A DNA stretch of 64,000 bases, taken from assembly GCF_000153825.1 (NCBI RefSeq), contig NZ_DS022299.1:335008-399007 (forward strand), written 5' to 3'. Positions 55,601 to 63,902 of the stretch are shown piece by piece. A model generated the notes under the pieces. That model had not been told where the DNA came from. It searched no databases and saw only the letters and a program-made list of their open reading frames with translations. A program made the translations under genes and the position numbers. Source of the stretch: Synechococcus sp. RS9916 (GTDB lineage Bacteria > Cyanobacteriota > Cyanobacteriia > PCC-6307 > Cyanobiaceae). Each line of letters starts with the position of its first letter. Positions within the stretch are counted from its first letter, which is position 1.

Positions 55601-58600
55601 TGCCGATGACCGCACCACCGAGGTTGACGGAAGCGGAGGAGGTGTAAGCGACACCACCACCACCACCGATGGATTGAAGGATGAGGCCAGGGGAGTTGAG
55701 ACCTTGGGTACTGATCTGCCAGTTGGCGCTGATGGCGGTGACATCGCTGGCGGAGGTGTCAGCGGTGCTGGAGGTGCCAAAGGAGATGAGGTCGCCATCG
55801 ACATCAGCGGCGAGGCCGCCACCACCACCGATGGACTGGAGGACGACACCGGGGGAGTTGATGCCTTGGGTTGCAGCGGCAAAGGGCCCGTTGAGGGTGA
55901 TGGCGCCGGCGCGGAGGGTGCCAGTGCCGGTGCCGCCGAGGGTGGCGTTACCGCCGATGGAGTTGACGGTGCCGCCGCCACCACCAATGGACTGGATGAC
56001 AAGAGCAGCGGAATCGTTGCCGATGGAGGAGAGAGACGCGCCGGCGTTGCTGACGACGCGGATGGCACCGCCGTCGTTGTCACCGGAGCTGAGGGACATG
56101 CCGAGGGTGGCGTTCCCGGTGACGGTGCCGAGGCGTCCGCCACCACCACCGATGGCTTGAACGAGCATGACCGGGGAGGTGGAACCGGTGGTGGTGAGAT
56201 CGCCTTGGATGTCGACGAGGACGGCCTGATCGACGGTTTGGACCTCACAGGATCCAAAGCGACAGGCGATGGGCATGAGTGCATCGCTGGAGCCAGCGAT
56301 GCCGTTGGCTCCGGAGAGGTTGCGGCCGCCGAGGGTGGCGTTGCCGGAGACATTGCCGGCAAAACCACCACCACCACCGATGGTTTGGACAACAAAGCCA
56401 GGGGAGGTGTTGCCGGTGGTTTGGAGGGTGCCGTTGACGTTGGCGGTAATCGCTCCACCAGTGGCATTAAAGGTCGAGGCTTCGCTCGTTCTATTGATTG
56501 TGCTGCTCTCGATTCCGAGTCGTGTATCGGATTTGGAGTTAACCAGGGTCCAGCCACCACCGCCACCAAGTGATTGCAGGATTGCAGCGGCTGATCGTTC
56601 ACCGGACGTCGCAATCGTGCTACCGCCAGTAGACGTGAAGTTGATGAATCCTGCCGATGCCGATGCGTTGTTGTTGGATGCTGTGTATTCACCACCGAAG
56701 TAAATAAGTCCGGCGGAGGAATCATTCAGAGATTGGAGAGCACCACCACCACCGGCAATGCTTTGGATGAGTAAAGCGGGGGAGGCGAGTCCTGTTGTTG
56801 TCAGGTTGGATTGATTATTAACGCTGACGTTGCCTGAATTAGTAGTAACACCATCCACGCTTCCGAGAAGGATGATGGCATTTTCGGGTTCTCCATCAAT
56901 GTCATTAGCTTCACTCCAGTCAACAGCACCAGAGCCGCCGCCACCAGCAATGGATTGGGCGATCAGTGCTGCTGAATTGTTGCCAGTGGTCTGGATATCT
57001 CCATTGACGTCGAGATCTATATCCGAGGCATTACCGAGTCCGGATGAGAATGTCGATCCAAGGACTGAGCGGTAGTTGTCAGCTGTGTTGATGCCAATAA
57101 AACCACCACCACCACCGATGGATTGAGCAAGAAGACCTGTGCTGTTAAGCCCTGTTGTGCCGATGTCTCCATTGGTGGTGACATTGACGCTGCCGGCCTG
57201 GTTGTTGCTTGCACCTGTTCTGTAGGTGCCCATGTCGACTTCTCCATCGGCTTGGCCTACCCAGCCACCACCACCACCAATGGATTGGGCAACCAGAGCG
57301 GGTGAGTTGTTGCCGCTGGTTGTGATCGTGCCGCTCATGTTGACGGCCACATTCCCGGCAGTTGAAGTCTGGGTTGCCACGGATTGCACAGAGCCCATGC
57401 TCACGGCACCGGAGACGATGCCAACCAGGCCGCCACCACCACCAATGGACTGAGCGATCAGACCGCTGGAATAAATCCCGGTTGTGGTGATATCGCCCGT
57501 CTGGTTGACGGTGACATCAGCAGCACTGGTGTCACCACGTCCTTTAACGGTGCCAACGCGGGCGAATTTGCGTGAGTTGCCTGTGGCACCACCACCACCA
57601 CCGATGGACTGTGCGACAAGGGCTGGTGAGTTGATGCCAAGACTGGTGAGGTCAGCTGCGCTGTTGATGGTGATGGCACCACCACGGCCACCATTGGATT
57701 GGATGCTGCCAAGGAAGGAATAGTTGTTGCCCTGATCAAGGAGCAGCCAACCACCGCCATCGCCAATGCTTTGTGCGAGAACAACCGAGGCGTTGTTGTT
57801 CGTTGTGGCATAGGTCTCAGCGTTGATCGTCAGGTCAATTGAGCCGCCATTGCCGCCCCCTCCGATTCCAAAGTTCTTGTTCTTAATGATGAGGTCATCC
57901 ACATCATCAAGATTGTCGAGGTAGCGGAAATAATCAGCGTCATTAGTCTGTTCATTTTTATTGACAATTTCTCGCCATTCTTTGTTCCAATCAGCAGCAG
58001 TAATTGCTTTGTTGAAGCCTTGTGGCCCTTGACTGCCAAGCAGTGCTGCGCTGTTTCCGGAGAGGTTGGGTGCAACGTCGCCCAGGAAGCCACCGCCACC
58101 ACCGATCGATTGGGCGATCAGTGCCTGAGAACCAATTCCTTGAGTCAGAATGTTGCCCGATGTGGTGATTGTGACGCTTCCGGAGTTGTTGCCGTCGGTA
58201 TTGGTGCTGGCGTTGCCAAGCCAGAAGAAATCTGGGTCTGATGCGACAGGCGCATAAATTCCACCACCTCCAATGGATTGCACAAGCATTGCAGGAGCAG
58301 CCGCACCTTCCGTTTGGATAACGCCTGAGTTGGTGACAACCACATCACCACCAGAGCCATCAGACCCACCAATATTTCCAATTGAGATCAGTTGATCGCC
58401 TGAACTGATTGGTCCGGTCACTGCTTGACCACCACCATGACTTGCTGCATTCAGGCCGATTGAGCCGTCTCCTTTTGTGGTCAGATTGGCTGTGTTGGTC
58501 AGGGTGACGTTTCCAGCCGAAGTGTCTCCATTGGTATTGGAACCACTGAGTAGATCTCCACCAATTCCTGCAATGAAGCCACCACCACCACCACCACTGA

Positions 58601-61600
58601 CGGCGGTTAACGCGCTAGCTGCTTCTCCCTCGGTGGTAATAAACTCACCCGTATTTTCAGCATTGATATTACCGCCTTTGGCATTGATGCTCAAATTCCT
58701 GGCTAATGTGCCAAACCTTGCAATTGCAGTGGAGACGCCGAAGATCGTTCCACCACCACCTCCTTGGCTCATGATGCTGATGCCAGTTGAACCATCACGT
58801 TTCGTATAAATACTGCCACTATTTTTAAATTCAATATCTCCTCCACTGCTATCGCCACTCATCGAGAGCGAGCCCATGCGAACTTCATTGGCCCTGGCTG
58901 ACACTGCACCGCCACCACCACCAACGCTTTGGACGCGAATAGCTTGTGAATAGATTCCTTCGGTTGCGACATCAGCTGTATTCGTGAACGTTATATCTCC
59001 ACCCGAGCCTTCGGAGCCTCCTTCGCTTCCAAGTCTCAAATCGCTATTGAAAGCACTTTCAAGCGCGGCCCATCCTCCACCACCTCCGACGCTCTGAGCG
59101 AGCATGGCAGGAGCACCGTCGCCGACAGTTGAAACGCGATCACCTGTATTTTTGACAGTGATGTTGCCCGCGCCAGAGTTTTTAGCGTTGTAACCAGACA
59201 AGTAAAGTTGATATGAGCCAGTAACGTTGTCGTCGTTAACCGCTGTATCCACTTTAGAGAAGGCGTTGATGCCACCGCCACCGCCGATGGATTGAGCAAG
59301 GATTGCGATGGAGCCTTTGCCTTGCGTTGCTAGGTCCCCAGTGTTAGTTAGTGAAACATTTCCGCTCGTCGCGCTATCAACATAGGCAGCCCCCATTTGC
59401 ATTTCTTCAATGAATTCGGAGCTGACAATCCCTCCTCCTCCAGCAATGGACTGAACAAGAAGTGCTCCAGATCCATAGCCACGAGTGGTAATGTTGGCAA
59501 AATTTTCTACATTCACATTTCCAGAATTTGCGGAGACTGCACCTGTTGTGCCGATGTTGAGAACAGGCGTGTTCATGCCGCCTGCATAGCCGCCACCGCC
59601 CCCAACGGATTGAGCCAGAAGACCAGGTGAGATATTTCCCTGCGTGCTGATCGTTGCCCGATTTAAAATATTGATGTTTCCGCTATTGAGAAAATCGTCT
59701 TTAACGTCCTCTTGGATTCTTTCGCTCTCGTCTTTGCTGTAATCTCCAGCGCCAAGGTTGCCAACTAGATCAGCATTGTTTGTGTCAGGGAGTGTGAGCT
59801 GCTCTCCAAGGAATCCACCACCACCAGCAATGGTTTGCACGGTAATGCCTGGAGAGCTATTCCCTTGTGTGGAAATAGTTTCCGATGTGTTGCTTAGGCT
59901 GATATTTCCACTCTGTGCAGTCAATACTCCGGTATTGCCAGACAGGCCAAGGTGTACATTTCCATAATATTGATCGGCTCGCCCTCCTCCCCCGGCAATG
60001 CTTTGAAGGAGCAGTGCGGGCGAGTCATTGCCTTTGGCAATAATGTCTCCAGTATTTATCACATCCACTTCACCAGAATTTGCGCTCCCCACGCCATCGC
60101 GTAATCCCATTTGAATTTGGCCTGTTTTCATGCCAATGAGACCACCACCTCCGCCGATGGTTTGAACGAAGATGCCACCTGCGCTGAGTCCTTCACTGGT
60201 GATATCTGCTGTGTTTCTGAGAGTGATGTTTCCAGAGTCTCCTTTCCCAGATGGATTAATCGCGCCCAAAGTTGTGCTCACATTGGCTGTCGTGCTACCG
60301 GCTAGCCAGCCGCCACCTGCGCCAATGCTCTGAATCAAGATTGGGCGAGCGTAATCGCCTGCTGTCTCAATTGTTGAACCGATACTTTCTATATCAATGT
60401 CACCGCTTGCGCCGTTTTGGTTGTCTGTTGAGCCAAGCATCATATTGCTGTCAATATCACTGATATTGATTCTGCGAATATTGCCTCCGCCTCCGCCAAT
60501 GGATTGCACGACAAGTGCGCTCGATGAGCGTCCTAGCGATGCAAGATCTCCACGGTTGATGACAGTAATATTTCCACCTTTGGACGATATGGAATTTTTG
60601 TCTCCTAGTCTGATTGTGTTCTCCCCACCTGTGCCTACAGCGCTTTCATCGAGGGTGGTGAATCCACCTCCACCGCCGATGGACTGAATCATAAGGACTG
60701 GAGAAGTGATACCAGTCGTTGCAATGTCACCTGTGTTGGTCAGTGAAATATCACCTGACACTGCGTTGATGAGTTCTTTGCCACCAAGGTTGATCTTTTC
60801 ATCGCTGGTGGTGCTGACGATGCCACCGCCACCACCGATGGATTGGGCAATGAGGCCAGCGGCAGCGTTGCCTGATGTGCTGATTGTGCTTGAGTTCCGA
60901 ACAGTGACATTTCCGGCGCTGATGTTTTTCAGTGACGTTCCACCAAGGGTTACACCACCCTTGGAGGATCCGACAAATCCACCACCGCCACCGACAGATT
61001 GCACAAGGATTGCGTTCGACGCTTCTCCTTGCGTTGAGACGCTCGAGCCGCGGGAAATCAGAGAAACGTCACCGGATGATCCTTCTGTTTCGCTGATTCC
61101 ATTGATTGCTCCTAATTTTGTGGCGCCACCACCACTTCCGGCGACAAAACCCCCGCCAGCACCAATGTTTTGGATCAGAATCGCGTTGGAATAGTCTCCC
61201 TCAGTTGCGACCGCAGCAGTATTAACGACATCGACTGCTCCTGCGTAGGCTGCCCCTTTGTGATTTCCCGTTCCTAGCGCAAGGCTGCTGGCGGCAGAAG
61301 CAATGACGCCACCACCACCGCCGATGGTTTGCACGGTTAGGGCAGTTGAGTTATTTCCTTTCGTGAATAAAATAGAGTTGTTGTTGACAGTGACGTTTCC
61401 AGAATTAGAACTTCCTGAGTTGTTGTTCCGGTCACCAATTCTTGTTGTTCCATCACTCGATGCGTTAAGTAGCGCAAATCCGCCACCTCCACCAATGGAT
61501 TGGACAATCATTGCTGGAGAATTCTCACCCTGTGTTGAGAGGCTTTCGCCGTTGTTGGTTACGTCGACTGACCCTGCTGAGGCAATAAATTCTCCATCGG

Positions 61601-63902
61601 CACCGAAGACAACTTCGTACTGACCGTCGCCTTCCGTTTCTGAGATGTAGCCACCCCCGCCGGCGATGGATTGCACAACCATGCCTGCAGAGCCACTTGC
61701 ATTGGTCGCGATGGTCTGCGTGTTGTTGACGGAGACATTGCCGGATTGAATGATGGGCAGGCTGCTGTTGGCAGCTGCTGTTGAGATGGCACCCAAGCGG
61801 ATGGTGTCTCCATCACTGGTGGCTGATGCACCACCACCACCACCGATGGATTGAGCAACGAGCGCAGCCGAGTTGAGGCCGAAGGTATTGATCGTGGCGT
61901 TGTTGGTGAGGTTGACGTCACCGGCATTGCTTGTGCTGTTGGCAGCAATGGTGGAGCCAAGGGTGAGGACATTGCCGGTTGTGCGTCCTGTGAAGCCACC
62001 ACCACCGGCGATGGCCTGGGTAAGGATGCCAGTGGAATTGATGCCAGTGGTTTGGATGGCTGTGTAGTTGATCGCAGCATCAATGGAGCCAGCGTTGGTG
62101 GAGCCAATTTGTGTAGCGCCGAGGTTGGCATTGCCGCCGACATCACCAATCCAGCCGCCACCACCACCGACAGATTGGAGAAGGATTGCAGGGGCGTCAT
62201 TGCCGGTGGTGACGACCTGATCACCGAAGCCTCTGAAGTTGATGGAGCCTGCATTGGCGGTGCCCGATGCCGAGCTGGTCATGCCGAGAGTGGCGTTGCC
62301 AATGACTTGAGCGCCAAAGCCACCACCACCTGCGATGGATTGAATGACCAGAGCGGATGAGTTGTTGCCGGTTGTGGTGACGTTGCCGGTGAGAGAGGCC
62401 TTGACGTTTCCTGCGTTGAGGTTGCCGCTGACTTGGAGTGCGCCAAAGACGGCATCACCAAAGGCACTGCCGGTGTAACCACCACCACCACCGATGGATT
62501 GAGCGGTGAGAGCAGTGGAGAAATCGCCCTGAGTTTGGAGAAGAGAGTTAACGGTGAGATCAACGTTGCCGGCAGTGGAGGTGCCTGAGTTGTTTCTGCT
62601 GCCGAGTTGTGTTGTGCCTGTACCGCTACCAGTTAGTAGCGCGAAGCCACCGCCACCGCCGATGGATTGAGCGACGAGTGTGGGAGAGGAATTGGCGGTG
62701 GTGATGATCTGAGCACTGGTGTTTCTGAGGGTGACATCACCAGCGGCGGCATTGATACGTCCATTGCTGCCGTAAACGACGGCATATTCATTGTTGTTGC
62801 CTGATTGGGCGACATAACCACCACCACCTGCGATGGATTGGGCGAGGAGACCAACAGAACCGAGAGCGTTTGTGCTCAGGTTTTGCGTATTGGTGACAGA
62901 GACATTGCCGGATTGAATGATGGGCAGGCTGCTGTTGGCAGCTGCTGTTGAGATGGCACCCAAGCGGATGGTGTCTCCATCACTGGTGGCTGATGCACCA
63001 CCACCACCACCGATGGATTGAGCAACGAGCGCAGCGGTGCTGAGGCCGAAGGTATTGATCGTGGCGTTGTTGGTGAGGTTGACGTCACCGGCATTGCTTG
63101 TGCTGTTGGCAGCAATGGTGGAGCCAAGGGTGAGGACATTGCCGGTTGTGCGTCCTGTGAAGCCACCACCACCGGCGATGGCCTGGGTAAGGATGCCAGT
63201 GGAATTGATGCCAGTGGTTTGGATGGCTGTGTAGTTGATCGCAGCATCAATGGAGCCAGCGTTGGTGGAGCCAATTTGTGTAGCGCCGAGGTTGGCATTG
63301 CCGCCGACATCACCAATCCAGCCGCCACCACCACCGACAGATTGGAGAAGGATTGCAGGGGCGTCATTGCCGGTGGTGACGACCTGATCACCGAAGCCTC
63401 TGAAGTTGATGGAGCCTGCATTGGCGGTGCCCGATGCCGAGCTGGTCATGCCGAGAGTGGCGTTGCCGATGACTTGAGCACCAAAGCCACCACCACCAGC
63501 GATGGATTGAATGACCAGAGCGGATGAGTTGTTGCCGGTTGTGGTGACGTTGCCGGTGAGAGAGGCCTTGACGTTTCCTGCGTTGAGGTTGCCGCTGACT
63601 TGGAGTGCGCCAAAGACGGCATCACCAAAGGCACTGCCGGTGTAACCACCACCACCACCGATGGATTGAGCGGTGAGAGCAGTGGAGAAATCGCCCTGAG
63701 TTTGGAGAAGAGAGTTAACGGTGAGATCAACGTTGCCGGCAGTGGAGGTGCCTGAGTTGTTTCTGCTGCCGAGTTGTGTTGTGCCTGTACCGCTACCAGT
63801 TAGTAGCGCGAAGCCACCGCCACCGCCGATGGATTGAGCGACGAGTGTGGGAGAGGAATTGGCGGTGGTGATGATCTGAGCACTGGTGTTTCTGAGGTGA
63901 CA
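49638..63902 (-). CDS. Giant type Va autotransporter surface protein (N-terminus beyond the window)
   Basis: One open frame of 4,755 codons; the upstream end is interrupted by apparent indels. Domain order: (1) passenger, about 4,100 residues (63902 to ~51600), made of ~70 repeats of roughly 56 residues, each alternating N/T/S-rich strands with a closing QSIGGGGG-like motif (variants QTIGGGGG, QSVGGGGG, QSIAGGGG), a predicted beta-helix; (2) pre-barrel region (~51600-50560) ending in a helical linker ELNALYRQLSGATSA; (3) beta-barrel (~50556-49638, ~306 residues) with Tyr/Trp/Gly-alternating strands and terminal Phe (RWSF). Only four Cys were noticed. This is the outer-membrane autotransporter architecture of proteobacterial adhesins. 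The first ATG in frame is at 63449, mid-repeat, so the true start lies further upstream. Confidence 0.9.
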   Translation of the reverse strand, partial: CHLRNTSAQIITTANSSPTLVAQSIGGGGGFALLTGSGTGTTQLGSRNNSGTSTAGNVDLTVNSLLQTQGDFSTALTAQSIGGGGGYTGSAFGDAVFGALQVSGNLNAGNVKASLTGNVTTTGNNSSALVIQSIAGGGGFGAQVIGNATLGMTSSASGTANAGSINFRGFGDQVVTTGNDAPAILLQSVGGGGGWIGDVGGNANLGATQIGSTNAGSIDAAINYTAIQTTGINSTGILTQAIAGGGGFTGRTTGNVLTLGSTIAANSTSNAGDVNLTNNATINTFGLSTAALVAQSIGGGGGASATSDGDTIRLGAISTAAANSSLPIIQSGNVSVTNTQNLSTNALGSVGLLAQSIAGGGGYVAQSGNNNEYAVVYGSNGRINAAAGDVTLRNTSAQIITTANSSPTLVAQSIGGGGGFALLTGSGTGTTQLGSRNNSGTSTAGNVDLTVNSLLQTQGDFSTALTAQSIGGGGGYTGSAFGDAVFGALQVSGNLNAGNVKASLTGNVTTTGNNSSALVIQSIAGGGGFGAQVIGNATLGMTSSASGTANAGSINFRGFGDQVVTTGNDAPAILLQSVGGGGGWIGDVGGNANLGATQIGSTNAGSIDAAINYTAIQTTGINSTGILTQAIAGGGGFTGRTTGNVLTLGSTIAANSTSNAGDVNLTNNATINTFGLNSAALVAQSIGGGGGASATSDGDTIRLGAISTAAANSSLPIIQSGNVSVNNTQTIATNASGSAGMVVQSIAGGGGYISETEGDGQYEVVFGADGEFIASAGSVDVTNNGESLSTQGENSPAMIVQSIGGGGGFALLNASSDGTTRIGDRNNNSGSSNSGNVTVNNNSILFTKGNNSTALTVQTIGGGGGVIASAASSLALGTGNHKGAAYAGAVDVVNTAAVATEGDYSNAILIQNIGAGGGFVAGSGGGATKLGAINGISETEGSSGDVSLISRGSSVSTQGEASNAILVQSVGGGGGFVGSSKGGVTLGGTSLKNISAGNVTVRNSSTISTSGNAAAGLIAQSIGGGGGIVSTTSDEKINLGGKELINAVSGDISLTNTGDIATTGITSPVLMIQSIGGGGGFTTLDESAVGTGGENTIRLGDKNSISSKGGNITVINRGDLASLGRSSSALVVQSIGGGGGNIRRINISDIDSNMMLGSTDNQNGASGDIDIESIGSTIETAGDYARPILIQSIGAGGGWLAGSTTANVSTTLGAINPSGKGDSGNITLRNTADITSEGLSAGGIFVQTIGGGGGLIGMKTGQIQMGLRDGVGSANSGEVDVINTGDIIAKGNDSPALLLQSIAGGGGRADQYYGNVHLGLSGNTGVLTAQSGNISLSNTSETISTQGNSSPGITVQTIAGGGGFLGEQLTLPDTNNADLVGNLGAGDYSKDESERIQEDVKDDFLNSGNINILNRATISTQGNISPGLLAQSVGGGGGYAGGMNTPVLNIGTTGAVSANSGNVNVENFANITTRGYGSGALLVQSIAGGGGIVSSEFIEEMQMGAAYVDSATSGNVSLTNTGDLATQGKGSIAILAQSIGGGGGINAFSKVDTAVNDDNVTGSYQLYLSGYNAKNSGAGNITVKNTGDRVSTVGDGAPAMLAQSVGGGGGWAALESAFNSDLRLGSEGGSEGSGGDITFTNTADVATEGIYSQAIRVQSVGGGGGAVSARANEVRMGSLSMSGDSSGGDIEFKNSGSIYTKRDGSTGISIMSQGGGGGTIFGVSTAIARFGTLARNLSINAKGGNINAENTGEFITTEGEAASALTAVSGGGGGGFIAGIGGDLLSGSNTNGDTSAGNVTLTNTANLTTKGDGSIGLNAASHGGGQAVTGPISSGDQLISIGNIGGSDGSGGDVVVTNSGVIQTEGAAAPAMLVQSIGGGGIYAPVASDPDFFWLGNASTNTDGNNSGSVTITTSGNILTQGIGSQALIAQSIGGGGGFLGDVAPNLSGNSAALLGSQGPQGFNKAITAADWNKEWREIVNKNEQTNDADYFRYLDNLDDVDDLIIKNKNFGIGGGGNGGSIDLTINAETYATTNNNASVVLAQSIGDGGGWLLLDQGNNYSFLGSIQSNGGRGGAITINSAADLTSLGINSPALVAQSIGGGGGATGNSRKFARVGTVKGRGDTSAADVTVNQTGDITTTGIYSSGLIAQSIGGGGGLVGIVSGAVSMGSVQSVATQTSTAGNVAVNMSGTITTSGNNSPALVAQSIGGGGGWVGQADGEVDMGTYRTGASNNQAGSVNVTTNGDIGTTGLNSTGLLAQSIGGGGGFIGINTADNYRSVLGSTFSSGLGNASDIDLDVNGDIQTTGNNSAALIAQSIAGGGGSGAVDWSEANDIDGEPENAIILLGSVDGVTTNSGNVSVNNQSNLTTTGLASPALLIQSIAGGGGALQSLNDSSAGLIYFGGEYTASNNNASASAGFINFTSTGGSTIATSGERSAAAILQSLGGGGGWTLVNSKSDTRLGIESSTINRTSEASTFNATGGAITANVNGTLQTTGNTSPGFVVQTIGGGGGFAGNVSGNATLGGRNLSGANGIAGSSDALMPIACRFGSCEVQTVDQAVLVDIQGDLTTTGSTSPVMLVQAIGGGGGRLGTVTGNATLGMSLSSGDNDGGAIRVVSNAGASLSSIGNDSAALVIQSIGGGGGTVNSIGGNATLGGTGTGTLRAGAITLNGPFAAATQGINSPGVVLQSIGGGGGLAADVDGDLISFGTSSTADTSASDVTAISANWQISTQGLNSPGLILQSIGGGGGVAYTSSASVNLGGAVIGNTSSGDLSLTSKFNSRIQTTGVSSPALIAQTIGGGGGYVGGDGTGIGETVTLGGTGQQIGSSGSIDLFFSGGSTLITTGLQSQGVIAQSIAGGGGFTSQNGKTMRLGVSGGTGNAGSVLITHQGTISTSGNYSEGLIAQSISGGGGNAGSSTLALAMGGINAFGDASDVTVDNTGGTIATAGDYSAGVVAQSVGAGGGRIGSASGLITLGGDNASGDAGNVTINNTAGTIATAGDYSPSYLMQSVGGGGGMVGLGDSTASGTVILGGGTNGTAGSGGTLTLVEGGGILQATGLFSPGVIHQSIGGGGGWIGSVPAGTVQLGGLTTGKSTGADLELTLPFAVATFGANSPGAILQSIGGGGGIVADVGGDVVIGGTQQLGVNASAGDLNYTQLSRTISTAGNDSPGVVLQSIGGGGGLLGAVDGSVTTGSTSAEGSDVRGGAITATSAAPISTSGISSPGFTIQSIGGSGALIGSAPTSVTAGGSGFGDSRSGSINFTNSGAISTAGINSSGVILQSIAGGGLYTTAAGGNAIRLGGSVIGTNDSAAISFSTTAPIATASSNSAAVVAQSIAGGGGAVFGLADASATTLTLGGNGATDNQASTIDLAITGDLSTFGDFSPALIAQSIGGGGGYAPLPSSSATLGSTSSLNLDAGAITVDLNADITTTGFGSDGLLLQSIGAGGGVAGATTTALTMGASALANGDAADITINTTGTITTTGDQSIGISAQSIGAGGGRAGSAAGSVTLGGNGATGNAGNVTLNLAANGGNGSILTSGTQSPAFVLQSVGGGGGLVFPSTDTSSGDLLLGGGDLGTSGSGGTVAFTAGGSSSILTTGAGSSGLTYQSIGGGGGYTGSTTANAQLGGLYRATSTGAALTLASQIDSATNGIDASALLIQSIGGGGGRAGDIGGTAVLGGTSTNALLTAPEAQAGALSITLNSNLSSAGDRSAAAMLQTIGGGGGTAGAIGGDATLGGLGSGNRSAGNLTITADNRISSAGSFSPALLAQTIGGGGGSVDTVGGNLTLGRTTALTEPNTGNTSAGALSLTVNSAAQILSTGDTSPALIAQTIGGGGGYAASTTGTVQLGAGGAGTTAANAAAGAISWSNAAGGSTDTEVAEVGIVSTPTAGIATSGNLSPAVVLQSIGGGGGYTTGGTSVSFSSPGHAGTSTSSGDIEATNTGIISTTGDNSFGVLLQTIGGGGGVAGSSTGAVSLSNTNANSSSGNITFTNSGTIATSGTGSHAVVAQTIAGSGGFVFGGARKENAISLLGNPTGSSGDITVNNSGTISASGDGATALLFQNAAGGAYLYQNAGGFVSNITQGATDGLAPAGEVVVNNTGTIVATGQGGVGITKSTSDLSGNLRIENAEGAVIQGGDGGSAINLPTDDVERINNYGTIIGGTDGSSDAITGPGGPDEIRNYGTISGDIIIPGITNNIYNAPDARMESYLVHANGNVTVTQRGIVNPGGEYRIGNMKVIANYITTDTSLYEADLVLRSGETDNLTTHYEANLDGTVELLANQVGQAMPGTFISDGIINAQEGITIGDLKLIAPKSAVASFGFDLIENRTDLAFKYTVDYAPKGLDPNSTAVGKAVNTIQAAGSTSDFNSTAALIFAQETTKELNALYRQLSGATSAAFPQVALATGQAFQAEVQDTLDSAVLSQLQRCILNVQSLKPGDTYTGDPADCGKWRTWVNAGGSDATTPGSGTSDQSGYSTNAFNTSVGADTLVGDNTLIGIAGRFDNLWTTTTEPTTFGKTEGWSGMLYAKQRLTPATWLSGSFSAGGFSTDITRQVNIPGYPSTEQGSSSSTAIGGSLRLSHLIATGNQGSLTPSLGLSWLQLNQAQYSETTTSNNTAYIQPGNPLIKTPNPGKASYALTYDAATYNSIPLEIGLSYKQPFKSNGDLTLIPRISLGYAWDLGDTNRSLTARFNSAPKGSFTVDGTPAPSSWFNLGLGLDVAFNDRFSVYINGLGQLSPSSTQSINYGGGFRWSF
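61732..62898 (-). repeat. Copy A of a 1,167-bp in-frame tandem duplication
   Basis: Offset to copy B is exactly 1,167 bp (389 codons, about seven short repeats). The two match almost everywhere, with scattered single-base differences, for example at 61861-61871 versus 63028-63038. Confidence 0.9.
62899..63897 (-). repeat. Copy B of the 1,167-bp tandem duplication (visible part)
   Basis: About 1.0 kb matching copy A; the match breaks at 63898, where one G of a GGG run is missing relative to copy A and further indels follow. Confidence 0.9.

Larger units (their letters stand above)
51600..63902 (-). repeat. Array of ~70 short passenger repeats (QSIGGGGG-type)
   Basis: Each unit of about 56 codons reads, loosely, N-(I/V)-x-N-x-(G/A)-x-(I/L)-x-T-x-G-x-x-S-x-(A/G)-(L/I)-(V/L)-x-Q-S-I-G-G-G-G-G. 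The repeats are diverged, except inside the 1,167-bp tandem duplication. Non-repeat inserts interrupt the array near 56220-56280, 57830-58030 and 59690-59830. Confidence 0.85.

Noticed and set aside
50598..56573. Long plus-strand frames (335-411 residues) opposite the giant gene
   Set aside because: They mirror the Gly/Ser/Ala/Thr-rich repeats, are themselves repetitive without any known domain, and stop where the base composition of the sense strand changes; they are shadows.
50000..63900. CRISPR-like or minisatellite reading of the regular repeats
   Set aside because: Repeats are long, diverged, keep a reading frame and encode a periodic protein motif; no spacer-like unique segments of constant size occur.
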